Shown here: one piece after another, positions 1 to 7,693 of the stretch
Layout: each line of letters begins with the position of its first letter
Position numbering within the stretch: the first letter of the stretch is position 1
Assembly: GCA_016932575.1 (NCBI GenBank)
Contig: JAFGCO010000070.1
Span: 19,729 to 83,728 of the forward strand
Origin: a bacterium
Lineage (GTDB): Bacteria; Zhuqueibacterota; QNDG01; JAFGCO01
Reading direction: 5' to 3'
DNA length: 64,000 bases
Notes under the pieces: generated by a model
The model's database searches: none
Told to the model about the DNA's origin: nothing
Seen by the model: only the letters and a program-made list of their open reading frames with translations
Made by a program: the position numbers and the translations under genes

Positions 1-2
1 AG

Positions 3-539
3 CGAATCGGTCTGGATCGTAAAAAAAAGTGGGATCATGTGATCGCGCATCTGGCGCCTCTGCCCGTATATGACAGTGTATATGTTGCGGCGGAAACCTT
101 TCCCGAAACATTCATCAATCCGCTCTGGTGCACAGACCATCCTTCCATGCTCATGCCTCTGGGATTTTTACCTGGTCATCTGGCGGATCGAAAACTCATG
201 AAAAAAACCTTGGAAATGGTTCTTAGACACTGGGACTGGGAGACAAAAATCTGGGGATGGGACTATCCGATGATAGCAATGACGGCCGCACGGCTGGGAG
301 AACCCAAGCTGGCAGTAGGAGTTTTGTTGATGGATGCGCCGAACAATCAATATCTGAATAACGGGCATTGCCCTCAAAGGGAAAGCCTTCCGGCTTATTT
401 ACCCGCAAATGGAGCCTTGTTATCTGCTGTGGCAATGATGGCAGCCGGTTGGGAAGATGCACCTGAGATTGACTGCCCCGGATTTCCGAAAGACGGAAAC
501 TGGAAAATAAGATGGGAAGGCCTGAAAAAAATGCCCTGA
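3..539 (+). CDS. Six-hairpin glycosidase-like protein, C-terminal part (5' end outside window)
   Basis: The reading frame is open to the left window edge, so only the last ~178 residues are visible. They align along their length with the C-terminus of the protein at 44919-47054: both have a (N/H)W(N/D)W..WGWDYP motif, then a (L/M)NNGH or LMNGH segment, YLP(A/G)NG, and a closing W.(I/V)RWE. The complete paralogue has (alpha/alpha)6-barrel glycosidase features, so this is probably a secreted exo-glycosidase of the same uncharacterised group. Substrate is unknown; context suggests a pectin side chain. It is followed by a 196-bp gap with only a small GTTCA/TGAAC hairpin. Its presence shows that the locus continues beyond the left edge. 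The first in-window GTG (position 39) is not taken as the start, because homology with the paralogue extends upstream of it. Confidence 0.75.
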   Translation, partial: RIGLDRKKKWDHVIAHLAPLPVYDSVYVAAETFPETFINPLWCTDHPSMLMPLGFLPGHLADRKLMKKTLEMVLRHWDWETKIWGWDYPMIAMTAARLGEPKLAVGVLLMDAPNNQYLNNGHCPQRESLPAYLPANGALLSAVAMMAAGWEDAPEIDCPGFPKDGNWKIRWEGLKKMP

Positions 540-735
540 CCTATGAAAATAATTTGATTAAACAGCCAATCTATTTATCCTTCTTTCGTTCATTTTGCTT
601 TGAACGGCAATGCAATTTATTGATTTTAAGTACAGAATCCTGAATTGAACAGACCAATCGAATAAAAATATCCAGTCGGTGGTCTTTTTCAGCTGATTTT
701 TTTCTAATGGAAACACTTATTACACAGAGGTTATT

Positions 736-3093
736 ATGAACAGAAAATATCTGATTCTCATGATCAGTCTTTCGGGATTTTCTCTGTCACTGTTTGGAGA
801 AACGGCAGATTTTATTGTGGCAAAAGATGGAAGCGGTGATTTTACAACCATTCAGGAAGCAGTGAATGCTGTTTCCGAAAATAATAACTCTCTGAAAATC
901 ATTTTAATTCGAAACGGGATATATGAAGAAAAAATTCGACTTGACACGGATTTTATTGCTCTTGTCGGAGAGGATCGTGACAGCACACGAATTCAGTATT
1001 ATGAGCCCTATGTCTGGGATTCGGTATATGTCGATATCGGCCGGGCCGTTGTCAATATTTATGCGAATGACATTATCCTGGCTAATCTGACGGTTGAAAA
1101 CACGCAACCTGAAGTGGGTATCCATGCTTTTGCGATCTATGGCAGTGATAATACAAGGACCATTATCATTTATTGCAATGTGCTCAGCAATGGCGGCGAC
1201 ACGGTTTCTCTGTGGAACGGTGAGACAGGCATGTACTATCACAATACCTGTTTTTTTAAAGGTGCCGTGGATTTTCTTTGCCCAAGAGGCTGGTGTTATG
1301 CTGAAAATATTGATTTTTATTGTACGCGTTCGACAACACCGCTTTGGCATGACGGGTCAAAAAATAAAGATCAGAAGTTCGTGGTCCGAAACGGGACATT
1401 TGACGGTGCCATATCTTTTGATTTGGGGCGACATCACCATGACGGTGCCTTTTATCTGATCAATCTGGTTTTTTCCGAAAATATGGATGACCAGCCTATT
1501 TACCGTCCGGAATCGAGTGAAGAACCGTATCGATGGGGAGAAAGGCATTATTTTCATAACTGTGTGCGCCCGGCCGGGAATTATGACTGGCATAAAAATA
1601 ATATGATCACTGCCGAAGGATCTCCAAATCCTGAAGATGTCACGCCGGTCTGGACCTTTGACAATGCCTGGGATCCTGAAGCCACGTTGCCTTCGGTTTT
1701 GCCATTCGCGTTTTTACCCAGGCCGGATCATAAGCAGATACGGGTTTCTGCTGAAACGACTCTGAGCTGGATTCCGGGAAGGAATGCTGAAGGGCACAGA
1801 ATATATCTTGGAACTTCGCCGGCTCCCGATTTTGCGGCAGAGACGGCAGATCCGCATTATAAGCCCGGATTATTGCAGCCTGACACGGATTATTACTGGC
1901 GGATTGATGAAATAACAGACACGGGCATTGTCACGGGAACAACCTGGCAGTTTCATACCCGGGTTGATCGGCTGCCGGATAAAGCGGAAGCCCCGTTTCC
2001 TGCAGATGGCGCTCAGGATGTCGAAGGGCCGATAGACCGGCTGCTGTGGCAGGTGGATTCTCTTTCCACTGATTTCTCTTATTTATATCTGGGGACGCAT
2101 ACGGATTCGCTCGAGCTTTTAAGTAAATATTCTGTTCCGGGATATTACCAAAATCAGCTCAGACTCGGCAGACAGTATTACTGGCGGGTGGATGTTGAAA
2201 ATCACCTGGGAAAAGTCGATGGAGATGTCTGGCAGTTTTCCTTGAAAGCTTCTCCTTATAGCAAGCCCGACTATATTCAGAATGAAACCGACGGTCTTGT
2301 GTCCATCGAAGTGGAAAATTTCACACAAAATCATGCAGTGGCCGATCATCAGTGGACCCTGATTACCGATATTGCGGGATATTCGGGTGAGGGTGCCATG
2401 CAGGCACTGCCTGATCAGGGTACGTTTTACATCGACGGATATGCTGAAAAAAGTGCCAGACTGGATTATGCGGTTGATTTTAAAATAACCGGCACTCACT
2501 ACATATGGATCCGGGGACTTACCAAGGGCGGCAGGGACAATCTCTTTCATATCGGACTCAATGGTGAAGAAATTTTCTCAGCTTCAAGGATCGGCAGTTA
2601 TCAGACTCAGAATCAGTGGGAATGGATCAATGGATCGGTTGTCCAGAATCCGGAAATTAGAACCTTTGAGGTTGGTTTAATCGGTATCCAGCAAGTCAAC
2701 CTCTGGTTTGGACGGGATGGCGCTATTGCAGATAAGATTGTGCTTACCACAAATCCGGAGTATCAACCTTCCGGTATGGGGCCTGACATGACAGTGCAGG
2801 TTCCAAATAACTTGAAATCCAGGAATCCTGATAATTTTGGCCTGTTCCAGAATTATCCCAATCCCTTTAATGCGACAACCCGGTTTGTTTACCGAATTCC
2901 TTTCAGATCCCGTGTCAGGCTGGCAGTATATGATATTCTGGGATGCCAGGTCGATCAACTGATCGATGATGTTCAAAACGCCGGTGAATATACAGTGCAA
3001 TTCGATGGTGCCAATTTAAATTCAGGGATTTACCTGCTGCGTTTAACATCTGCGTCCCGGGCCCTGATCAAACGTATGGCACTCGTGAAATAA
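736..3093 (+). CDS. Secreted pectin methylesterase (CE8) with FN3-like modules, carbohydrate-binding module and sorting domain
   Basis: 785 aa. Removes methyl esters from homogalacturonan so that pectate lyase can act. Start ATG 736 has an AGAGG Shine-Dalgarno six bases upstream and opens a signal peptide (residues 1-22). Residues ~23-310 form the CE8 right-handed beta-helix, beginning DFIVAKDGSGDFTTIQEAV. Candidate catalytic aspartates are D155 (in GGDTV) and D179 (in GAVDFL), with R232 in the LGR motif. Two fibronectin-like modules (~330-515) and a GH115-C-type binding module (~515-680) follow. NYPNPFN at ~706 opens the C-terminal sorting domain, which predicts surface attachment. Odd: the usual QDT is GDT and the tryptophan after LGR is replaced by histidines, so the active site is divergent. 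Family assignment is secure; activity is inferred. Confidence 0.88.
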   Translation: MNRKYLILMISLSGFSLSLFGETADFIVAKDGSGDFTTIQEAVNAVSENNNSLKIILIRNGIYEEKIRLDTDFIALVGEDRDSTRIQYYEPYVWDSVYVDIGRAVVNIYANDIILANLTVENTQPEVGIHAFAIYGSDNTRTIIIYCNVLSNGGDTVSLWNGETGMYYHNTCFFKGAVDFLCPRGWCYAENIDFYCTRSTTPLWHDGSKNKDQKFVVRNGTFDGAISFDLGRHHHDGAFYLINLVFSENMDDQPIYRPESSEEPYRWGERHYFHNCVRPAGNYDWHKNNMITAEGSPNPEDVTPVWTFDNAWDPEATLPSVLPFAFLPRPDHKQIRVSAETTLSWIPGRNAEGHRIYLGTSPAPDFAAETADPHYKPGLLQPDTDYYWRIDEITDTGIVTGTTWQFHTRVDRLPDKAEAPFPADGAQDVEGPIDRLLWQVDSLSTDFSYLYLGTHTDSLELLSKYSVPGYYQNQLRLGRQYYWRVDVENHLGKVDGDVWQFSLKASPYSKPDYIQNETDGLVSIEVENFTQNHAVADHQWTLITDIAGYSGEGAMQALPDQGTFYIDGYAEKSARLDYAVDFKITGTHYIWIRGLTKGGRDNLFHIGLNGEEIFSASRIGSYQTQNQWEWINGSVVQNPEIRTFEVGLIGIQQVNLWFGRDGAIADKIVLTTNPEYQPSGMGPDMTVQVPNNLKSRNPDNFGLFQNYPNPFNATTRFVYRIPFRSRVRLAVYDILGCQVDQLIDDVQNAGEYTVQFDGANLNSGIYLLRLTSASRALIKRMALVK

Positions 3094-3205
3094 TACTGGA
3101 TACTTCTCACCAAAACTAATCGGAAGGTCTGTTACATCAATGCAGGTCTGTGTTTTACATGTCCATTCAACTGTATATCGATAAAAATGATCATGGAGCA
3201 TTGAC

Positions 3206-4174
3206 ATGAATCGAGCTTCCTTTTTCGTAAAATCATTTTTCGGATGTCTGGTGTTTTTATCATTGGGATCGATATGCACGACTGCCGGTCATAAAGAAGT
3301 CTATCTTTTTTCTTACTTTAAAGGAAACGGTGAAGACGGTCTTCATTTGGCGTACAGTTATGACGGATTGGATTGGAAAGCGTTAAACCGGGATGCTTCT
3401 TTTCTTGCTCCGGCTGTGGGAAAAGACAAACTGATGAGGGATCCGAGTATTGTCCGGGGGCCCGGGGGATGGTTTCATATGGTGTGGACGGTCAGCTGGG
3501 GGGAAAAAGGGATCGGATACGCATGCTCAAAAGATCTGATCCACTGGTCCGAGCAGTTATATATTCCCGTTATGGAACATGAACGGACTGCAATGAACTG
3601 CTGGGCACCGGAAATTTTTTATGATGATCGTTCGGATCAGTATCTGATCTGCTGGGCCACAACCATCCCCGGAAGATTCCCTGAATCTGATAAGGCGGGT
3701 GACAGAGGTTACAATCATCGGATCTACTATACCTCGACCCGTGATTTTTTAAAATTCAGTAATACAGAACTTTTATATAACCAGAAATTCAATGTTATCG
3801 ATGCCGTGATTGTTCAAACGGACAGTAATTACATGATGTTCCTGAAAGATGAAACACGCTGTCCGGCTCAGAAGAATATCCGAATCGCCAACAGCACGGA
3901 TGCCGAAGGCCCTTATGGTCCGCCATCCGAGCCTGTTACCGGTGATTACTGGGCCGAGGGTCCTACAGTGATCCAAATTCAAAATCGATGGCACCTCTAT
4001 TTTGACAAATACAGACTTCACCAATATGGGCTGCTGGTCTCGGAGGATCTTCAAACCTGGACAGATAAGAGCCACATGTTGTCTTGTCCGGTCGGAATGC
4101 GGCACGGCACGGTTTTCAGAGCCACGGAATCTGTATTAAATAAGCTGCTGTTAATTGATGAAATTGAAAATTAA
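3206..4174 (+). CDS. GH43-type glycosidase, five-bladed propeller (arabinosidase/xylosidase-like)
   Basis: 322 aa with an N-terminal signal peptide of about 27 residues and no sorting domain, so probably periplasmic. GGAG lies eight bases before ATG 3206. Residues 30-315 show GH43 features: RDPSIV (D79, candidate base), WAPEIFYD, VIDAVIV (D199, candidate pKa modulator) and WAEGP (E251, candidate acid). GH43 members release L-arabinose, xylose or galactose; in this pectin locus, arabinan or arabinogalactan side chains are the likely target, but the subfamily cannot be fixed by eye. It sits between the methylesterase gene and a LamG protein gene whose best start lies one base after this stop, so the two are probably co-transcribed. 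Confidence 0.85.
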   Translation: MNRASFFVKSFFGCLVFLSLGSICTTAGHKEVYLFSYFKGNGEDGLHLAYSYDGLDWKALNRDASFLAPAVGKDKLMRDPSIVRGPGGWFHMVWTVSWGEKGIGYACSKDLIHWSEQLYIPVMEHERTAMNCWAPEIFYDDRSDQYLICWATTIPGRFPESDKAGDRGYNHRIYYTSTRDFLKFSNTELLYNQKFNVIDAVIVQTDSNYMMFLKDETRCPAQKNIRIANSTDAEGPYGPPSEPVTGDYWAEGPTVIQIQNRWHLYFDKYRLHQYGLLVSEDLQTWTDKSHMLSCPVGMRHGTVFRATESVLNKLLLIDEIEN

Positions 4175-4175
4175 C

Positions 4176-5141
4176 ATGAAACGTATTCAAAGAATTCTAG
4201 CCACGGTTATCCTGATACCCTGTTCAATGCTGGCGCAATCTGGAGAGGATAGCGGGAAAATCTGGAGAATTGACAATGTAACCTCCATTGCGGGCCATCC
4301 CACAACAATACTGGGAACGCCTATCGTTGTCAGTACGGATCAGGGTCAAGCGGTCCAATTCAATGGTATCGATGACGGTCTGATCGTGGATGCAAATCCT
4401 GTGGCGGGAGCTGATGCCTTTACGGTCGAGGTTATTTTTCAGCCTCAGGCCTCTGCGCTTGCTGAAAACAGGGAGCAGCGGTTTATTCATATGCAGGAAT
4501 CAGAAGATCACCGTTTGCTGATTGAGTTGCGTCTGACCGATGACAATCAGTGGTTTCTGGATACGTTTATCAAAGACGGTGCCTCATCGAGAACCTTATA
4601 CGCAGAAGACTTTACTCATTCGATCGGTGAATGGTATCATGCAGCACTCGTTTATGATAACGGCCGTATGATGCATTTTGTAAATGGTAAAGAAGAAATG
4701 TCGGGGGAAGTGCTTTATTCTCCGATGTATTCAGGGCAGACCTCGATTGGTGTCCGATTGAATCAGCGATCCTGGTACAAGGGGACCATCCGTCTTGTCA
4801 GGATCTCTCACCGGGCTTTGTCCTCTTCCGAATTTTTAGTGGGAACCGCAAAAATGGATCAGACAGGTTCGCAGCCGCCCTGTTTTTGTATGCTCCCCAA
4901 TTATCCCAATCCATTTAATCAGCAGACGGTTATTCATTATTCACTTTCAGCCGGAGATCGGGTGCTTATCACAGTGTTCGATATCATCGGCAGAGAGGTT
5001 TCGGTTTTGGAAGATCAGAGACAATATTCGGGTGAATATCGCAGAATCTGGGAGACGGGCGATCTGGCTGCAGGCATTTATATTTGTCAGATCAGGGTGG
5101 GACAGCATATCCGGATGAAACAGATGACTTTATTGAAATAG
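4176..5141 (+). CDS. Surface LamG-domain protein with sorting domain, no catalytic domain
   Basis: About 321 aa. The start is placed at ATG 4176, which begins a compact signal peptide (MKRIQRILATVILIPCSMLA) one base after the preceding stop; ATG 4158 in the same frame is an alternative. Residues ~25-220 form a LamG/concanavalin A-like lectin jelly roll, recognised by VQFNGIDDGLIVD, FTVEVIF, GEWYHAALVYDNGRM and SIGVRL followed by GTIRLVRI. NYPNPFN at residue ~242 opens the C-terminal sorting domain ending in KQMTLLK. No glycosidase, lyase or esterase motif was seen. The likely role is glycan binding at the cell surface, which is inference: LamG domains bind sugars or proteins and the module stands alone here among pectinase genes. 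Confidence 0.8.
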   Translation: MKRIQRILATVILIPCSMLAQSGEDSGKIWRIDNVTSIAGHPTTILGTPIVVSTDQGQAVQFNGIDDGLIVDANPVAGADAFTVEVIFQPQASALAENREQRFIHMQESEDHRLLIELRLTDDNQWFLDTFIKDGASSRTLYAEDFTHSIGEWYHAALVYDNGRMMHFVNGKEEMSGEVLYSPMYSGQTSIGVRLNQRSWYKGTIRLVRISHRALSSSEFLVGTAKMDQTGSQPPCFCMLPNYPNPFNQQTVIHYSLSAGDRVLITVFDIIGREVSVLEDQRQYSGEYRRIWETGDLAAGIYICQIRVGQHIRMKQMTLLK

Positions 5142-5172
5142 ATCCATTGTATCTGAAGAGGCATTTTATAAT

Positions 5173-6663
5173 ATGATAAGAAAATGGTTGGGTAACGGAA
5201 TTATTCTCAGCCTTTCGTTTATGGTTTTTTTATGTGCAGGCGGCCTGTTTTTCTGTAACCGTGATGCACCTGTTCATTCCGGATCCAAAATTCGTCAAGC
5301 GATACAGGTTTCGAAAAACAACCGGTATTTTCAGCTTGAAGATGGCTCTCCGTTTTTCTGGATGGGAGATACGGGGTGGCTTCTTTTTCAGAAACTTGAC
5401 AGGAACGAGGCTGAGATTTATCTCGAAAACCGGCGCCGTTATGGTTTTAATATCATTCAGGCCATATTGCTTCATGATTTGTCTGATGTGAATGTTTATG
5501 GAGACTCGGCACTTCACAATAAATGTCTGAGTTTTCCCAATGTCACACCCGGTCATGCCTTTGAAAATAAAGAGGCGTATGATTACTGGGACCATGTGGA
5601 CACTTTGATCCGGACCGCCTGTGACAAGGGCATCATGATGGCTCTGGTTCCCGTTTGGGGCAGTGTAGTGAAAACCGGAAAAGTAACAGTGGATGATGTA
5701 AAAACCTACGGTCAATGGCTGGCTGAGCGGTACAGTCATTTTCCCAACTTGATCTGGATTAACGGAGGAGACGTACGGGGTGATTTATTTCCTGAAATCT
5801 GGCAGATGTTGGGCCAAACCTTGCACAGATACGATTCCATGCATCTGATAACCTATCATCCTTTTGGCCGGACACAATCTTCGGCCTGGTTTCATCAGAC
5901 AGAATGGCTCTGTTTCAATATGTTTCAATCAGGACACAAGCGGTATGATCAGCGACGAAAAACGGACGATTCTTTAACCTGGAAAGGAGAGGATAACTGG
6001 AAATATGTACTTGTGGATCATGCCAGAATTCCATTGAAACCCACGCTTGACGGAGAACCCTCTTACGAGAATATACCACAGGGACTGCATGATCCGCGTG
6101 AACCTTTATGGAAGGCCAAAGATGTCCGGCGATATGCTTATTGGTCTGTGTTTGCCGGAGCTGCGGGGCATACCTATGGTAACAATGCTGTGATGCAGAT
6201 GCACAGGCCACAGGATGGATACGGAGATTATAATGTTCGTAATTACTGGTATCATGCCTTAGATGATACGGGTGCTACACAAATGCGGCATCTGAAAAAT
6301 CTGTTGCTTTCCAGACCCTATTTTGAACGTGTTTATGATCCGACACTGCTGGTTGAGACGCCTGACAGCGGGTATAATACCGTTCTGGCAACGCGAGGCC
6401 TATCATATGCCTTTTTTTATACCTATACAGGAAGCCGGTTTGATGTCCGGCTCGATAAAATCAGTGGTAAAAAACTCAAAGTCTGGTGGATGAATCCCAG
6501 GACCGGGATTGTCACCTATTGCGGTCAGATTAAAAACAAGGGCGTCCGTTCGTTCAATCCGCGGGGGAAAAAGGCGGAAGGCAATGACTGGGTGCTGATT
6601 CTGGATGATGCAGCAGCCGGATTTTCTGTGCCAGGACAGATGACAATACCATCAGCACGTTGA
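5173..6663 (+). CDS. GH140-like apiosidase (DUF4038 plus PF12904-type C-terminal domain)
   Basis: 496 aa. The N-terminus is a hydrophobic signal with a possible, imperfect lipobox at LFFC. Residues ~40-400 are a DUF4038 TIM barrel: FFWMGDTGWLLF, INGGDVRGD with D200 as candidate acid/base, and LDGEPSYE with E295 as candidate nucleophile. The last ~90 residues resemble the 'collagen-binding of collagenase' domain usual in this family (KLKVWWMNPRTG, DWVLILDD). The characterised GH140 enzyme BT1012 of Bacteroides thetaiotaomicron cuts the apiose linkage that joins RG-II side chains to the homogalacturonan backbone. That suggests this organism also tackles RG-II or apiogalacturonan, although no other RG-II-specific enzyme is certain here. 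There is no sorting domain. A permease gene starts a few bases after the stop. Confidence 0.8.
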   Translation: MIRKWLGNGIILSLSFMVFLCAGGLFFCNRDAPVHSGSKIRQAIQVSKNNRYFQLEDGSPFFWMGDTGWLLFQKLDRNEAEIYLENRRRYGFNIIQAILLHDLSDVNVYGDSALHNKCLSFPNVTPGHAFENKEAYDYWDHVDTLIRTACDKGIMMALVPVWGSVVKTGKVTVDDVKTYGQWLAERYSHFPNLIWINGGDVRGDLFPEIWQMLGQTLHRYDSMHLITYHPFGRTQSSAWFHQTEWLCFNMFQSGHKRYDQRRKTDDSLTWKGEDNWKYVLVDHARIPLKPTLDGEPSYENIPQGLHDPREPLWKAKDVRRYAYWSVFAGAAGHTYGNNAVMQMHRPQDGYGDYNVRNYWYHALDDTGATQMRHLKNLLLSRPYFERVYDPTLLVETPDSGYNTVLATRGLSYAFFYTYTGSRFDVRLDKISGKKLKVWWMNPRTGIVTYCGQIKNKGVRSFNPRGKKAEGNDWVLILDDAAAGFSVPGQMTIPSAR

Positions 6664-6668
6664 ATATT

Positions 6669-7586
6669 ATGACGGACGGGTCATTTTTCGCCATGACAGA
6701 TCTTTATTATCGGGTTCTCGATTTATTTCGACATACTTATACTGCCCGTATCGTTTCAAGTTTTTTCGAATTGCTATTGATGGTGGCGCCTTATTTCTGC
6801 CTGAGTGTCATCATCAATGTGTGCCTTCGCCGATGGATTTGCAGGAAAAGGCCCTTTCCTCAATACCAAAGCAGGATTATTTCCATTATTATTGCTGCGG
6901 TTGCAGGTTTGGTATCTCCGTTTCCGACCTATATCGCAGTTCCTATGGGTGTCTCGCTTCTGTCACTGGGAATCCCTTTTGGGGCCGTGGTCGCGTTCAT
7001 GATTTCCTCTCCCCTGATGAATCCAGGCATATTTCTTTTAACCCTTTCTCAGCTTGGATGGGAGATTGCTCTCGCCCGTATTCTGGCTGCCTTTTTCCTT
7101 GCTCTGATTGCAGGAATTATTTCTGAAAGGCTCGGGAGCCGCATTGATATTCATAGTAAGGATAAGGATAAGCGGATGACACCGCAATGTGGACAGTTAT
7201 ACCTTGATATTAGAAATAACTTTTTGTTTTTAGGTAAATATTTCCTGCTGGCGATTTTTCTGAGCGCTCTGGTTAAAGCCCTGGTGCCTCCTGAACTGAT
7301 CAGCCGTCTGCTCGGGGGAAGGGGAAGTATGAGTCTTGTGGCAGCTATTGCACTCGGAGTGCCGTTTTACAGCTGCGGCGGGGCGGCCATTCCGCTTGTT
7401 CAGGTGCTCAGTGAGATGGGAATGAATCGTGGTGCGATTCTTGCATTTTTTATTGCGGGACCCTCTACAAAGCTGGAGACCGTGGTGGTGTATCGTTCTG
7501 TAGCGGGAATCCGGTTTTTGTGGTTTTATTTGCTGTACACATTAACAGGCGCAATGATCAGCGGCCTGATATTTTTGGCCTTGTGA
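6669..7586 (+). CDS. Predicted permease, ArsP_1/SO_0444 family (PF03773)
   Basis: About 305 aa, integral inner-membrane protein with roughly eight to ten hydrophobic segments in two halves. Family hallmarks are SPLMNP near the middle of the first half and PFYSCGGAAIPL plus AGPSTK in the second. The family includes ArsP-type organoarsenical exporters and SO_0444-type Cu/Zn efflux permeases. Apart from the PFYSC cysteine no metal-binding Cys/His cluster is obvious, so the substrate is unknown. ATG 6669 is preferred over the overlapping TTG at 6660 that precedes the previous stop. It is the only clear inner-membrane transporter in the window and lies between pectin genes on the same strand; whether it serves them is unknown. 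Confidence 0.8.
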   Translation: MTDGSFFAMTDLYYRVLDLFRHTYTARIVSSFFELLLMVAPYFCLSVIINVCLRRWICRKRPFPQYQSRIISIIIAAVAGLVSPFPTYIAVPMGVSLLSLGIPFGAVVAFMISSPLMNPGIFLLTLSQLGWEIALARILAAFFLALIAGIISERLGSRIDIHSKDKDKRMTPQCGQLYLDIRNNFLFLGKYFLLAIFLSALVKALVPPELISRLLGGRGSMSLVAAIALGVPFYSCGGAAIPLVQVLSEMGMNRGAILAFFIAGPSTKLETVVVYRSVAGIRFLWFYLLYTLTGAMISGLIFLAL

Positions 7587-7693
7587 AAATAATAAATAAC
7601 CTGTTTACAAAACAAATCATTGTTATTGAAAGCGACTTGTTCATTTAAGGAAAAAAATGAGCAATAAAATTGAGATTGACAACAGGAGCGATT

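Noticed and set aside
904..1350. Antisense frames inside the CE8, GH and PL genes (many, 60-195 codons)
   Set aside because: They mirror the codon structure of the sense genes, lack ribosome-binding sites, and encode no recognisable domains.
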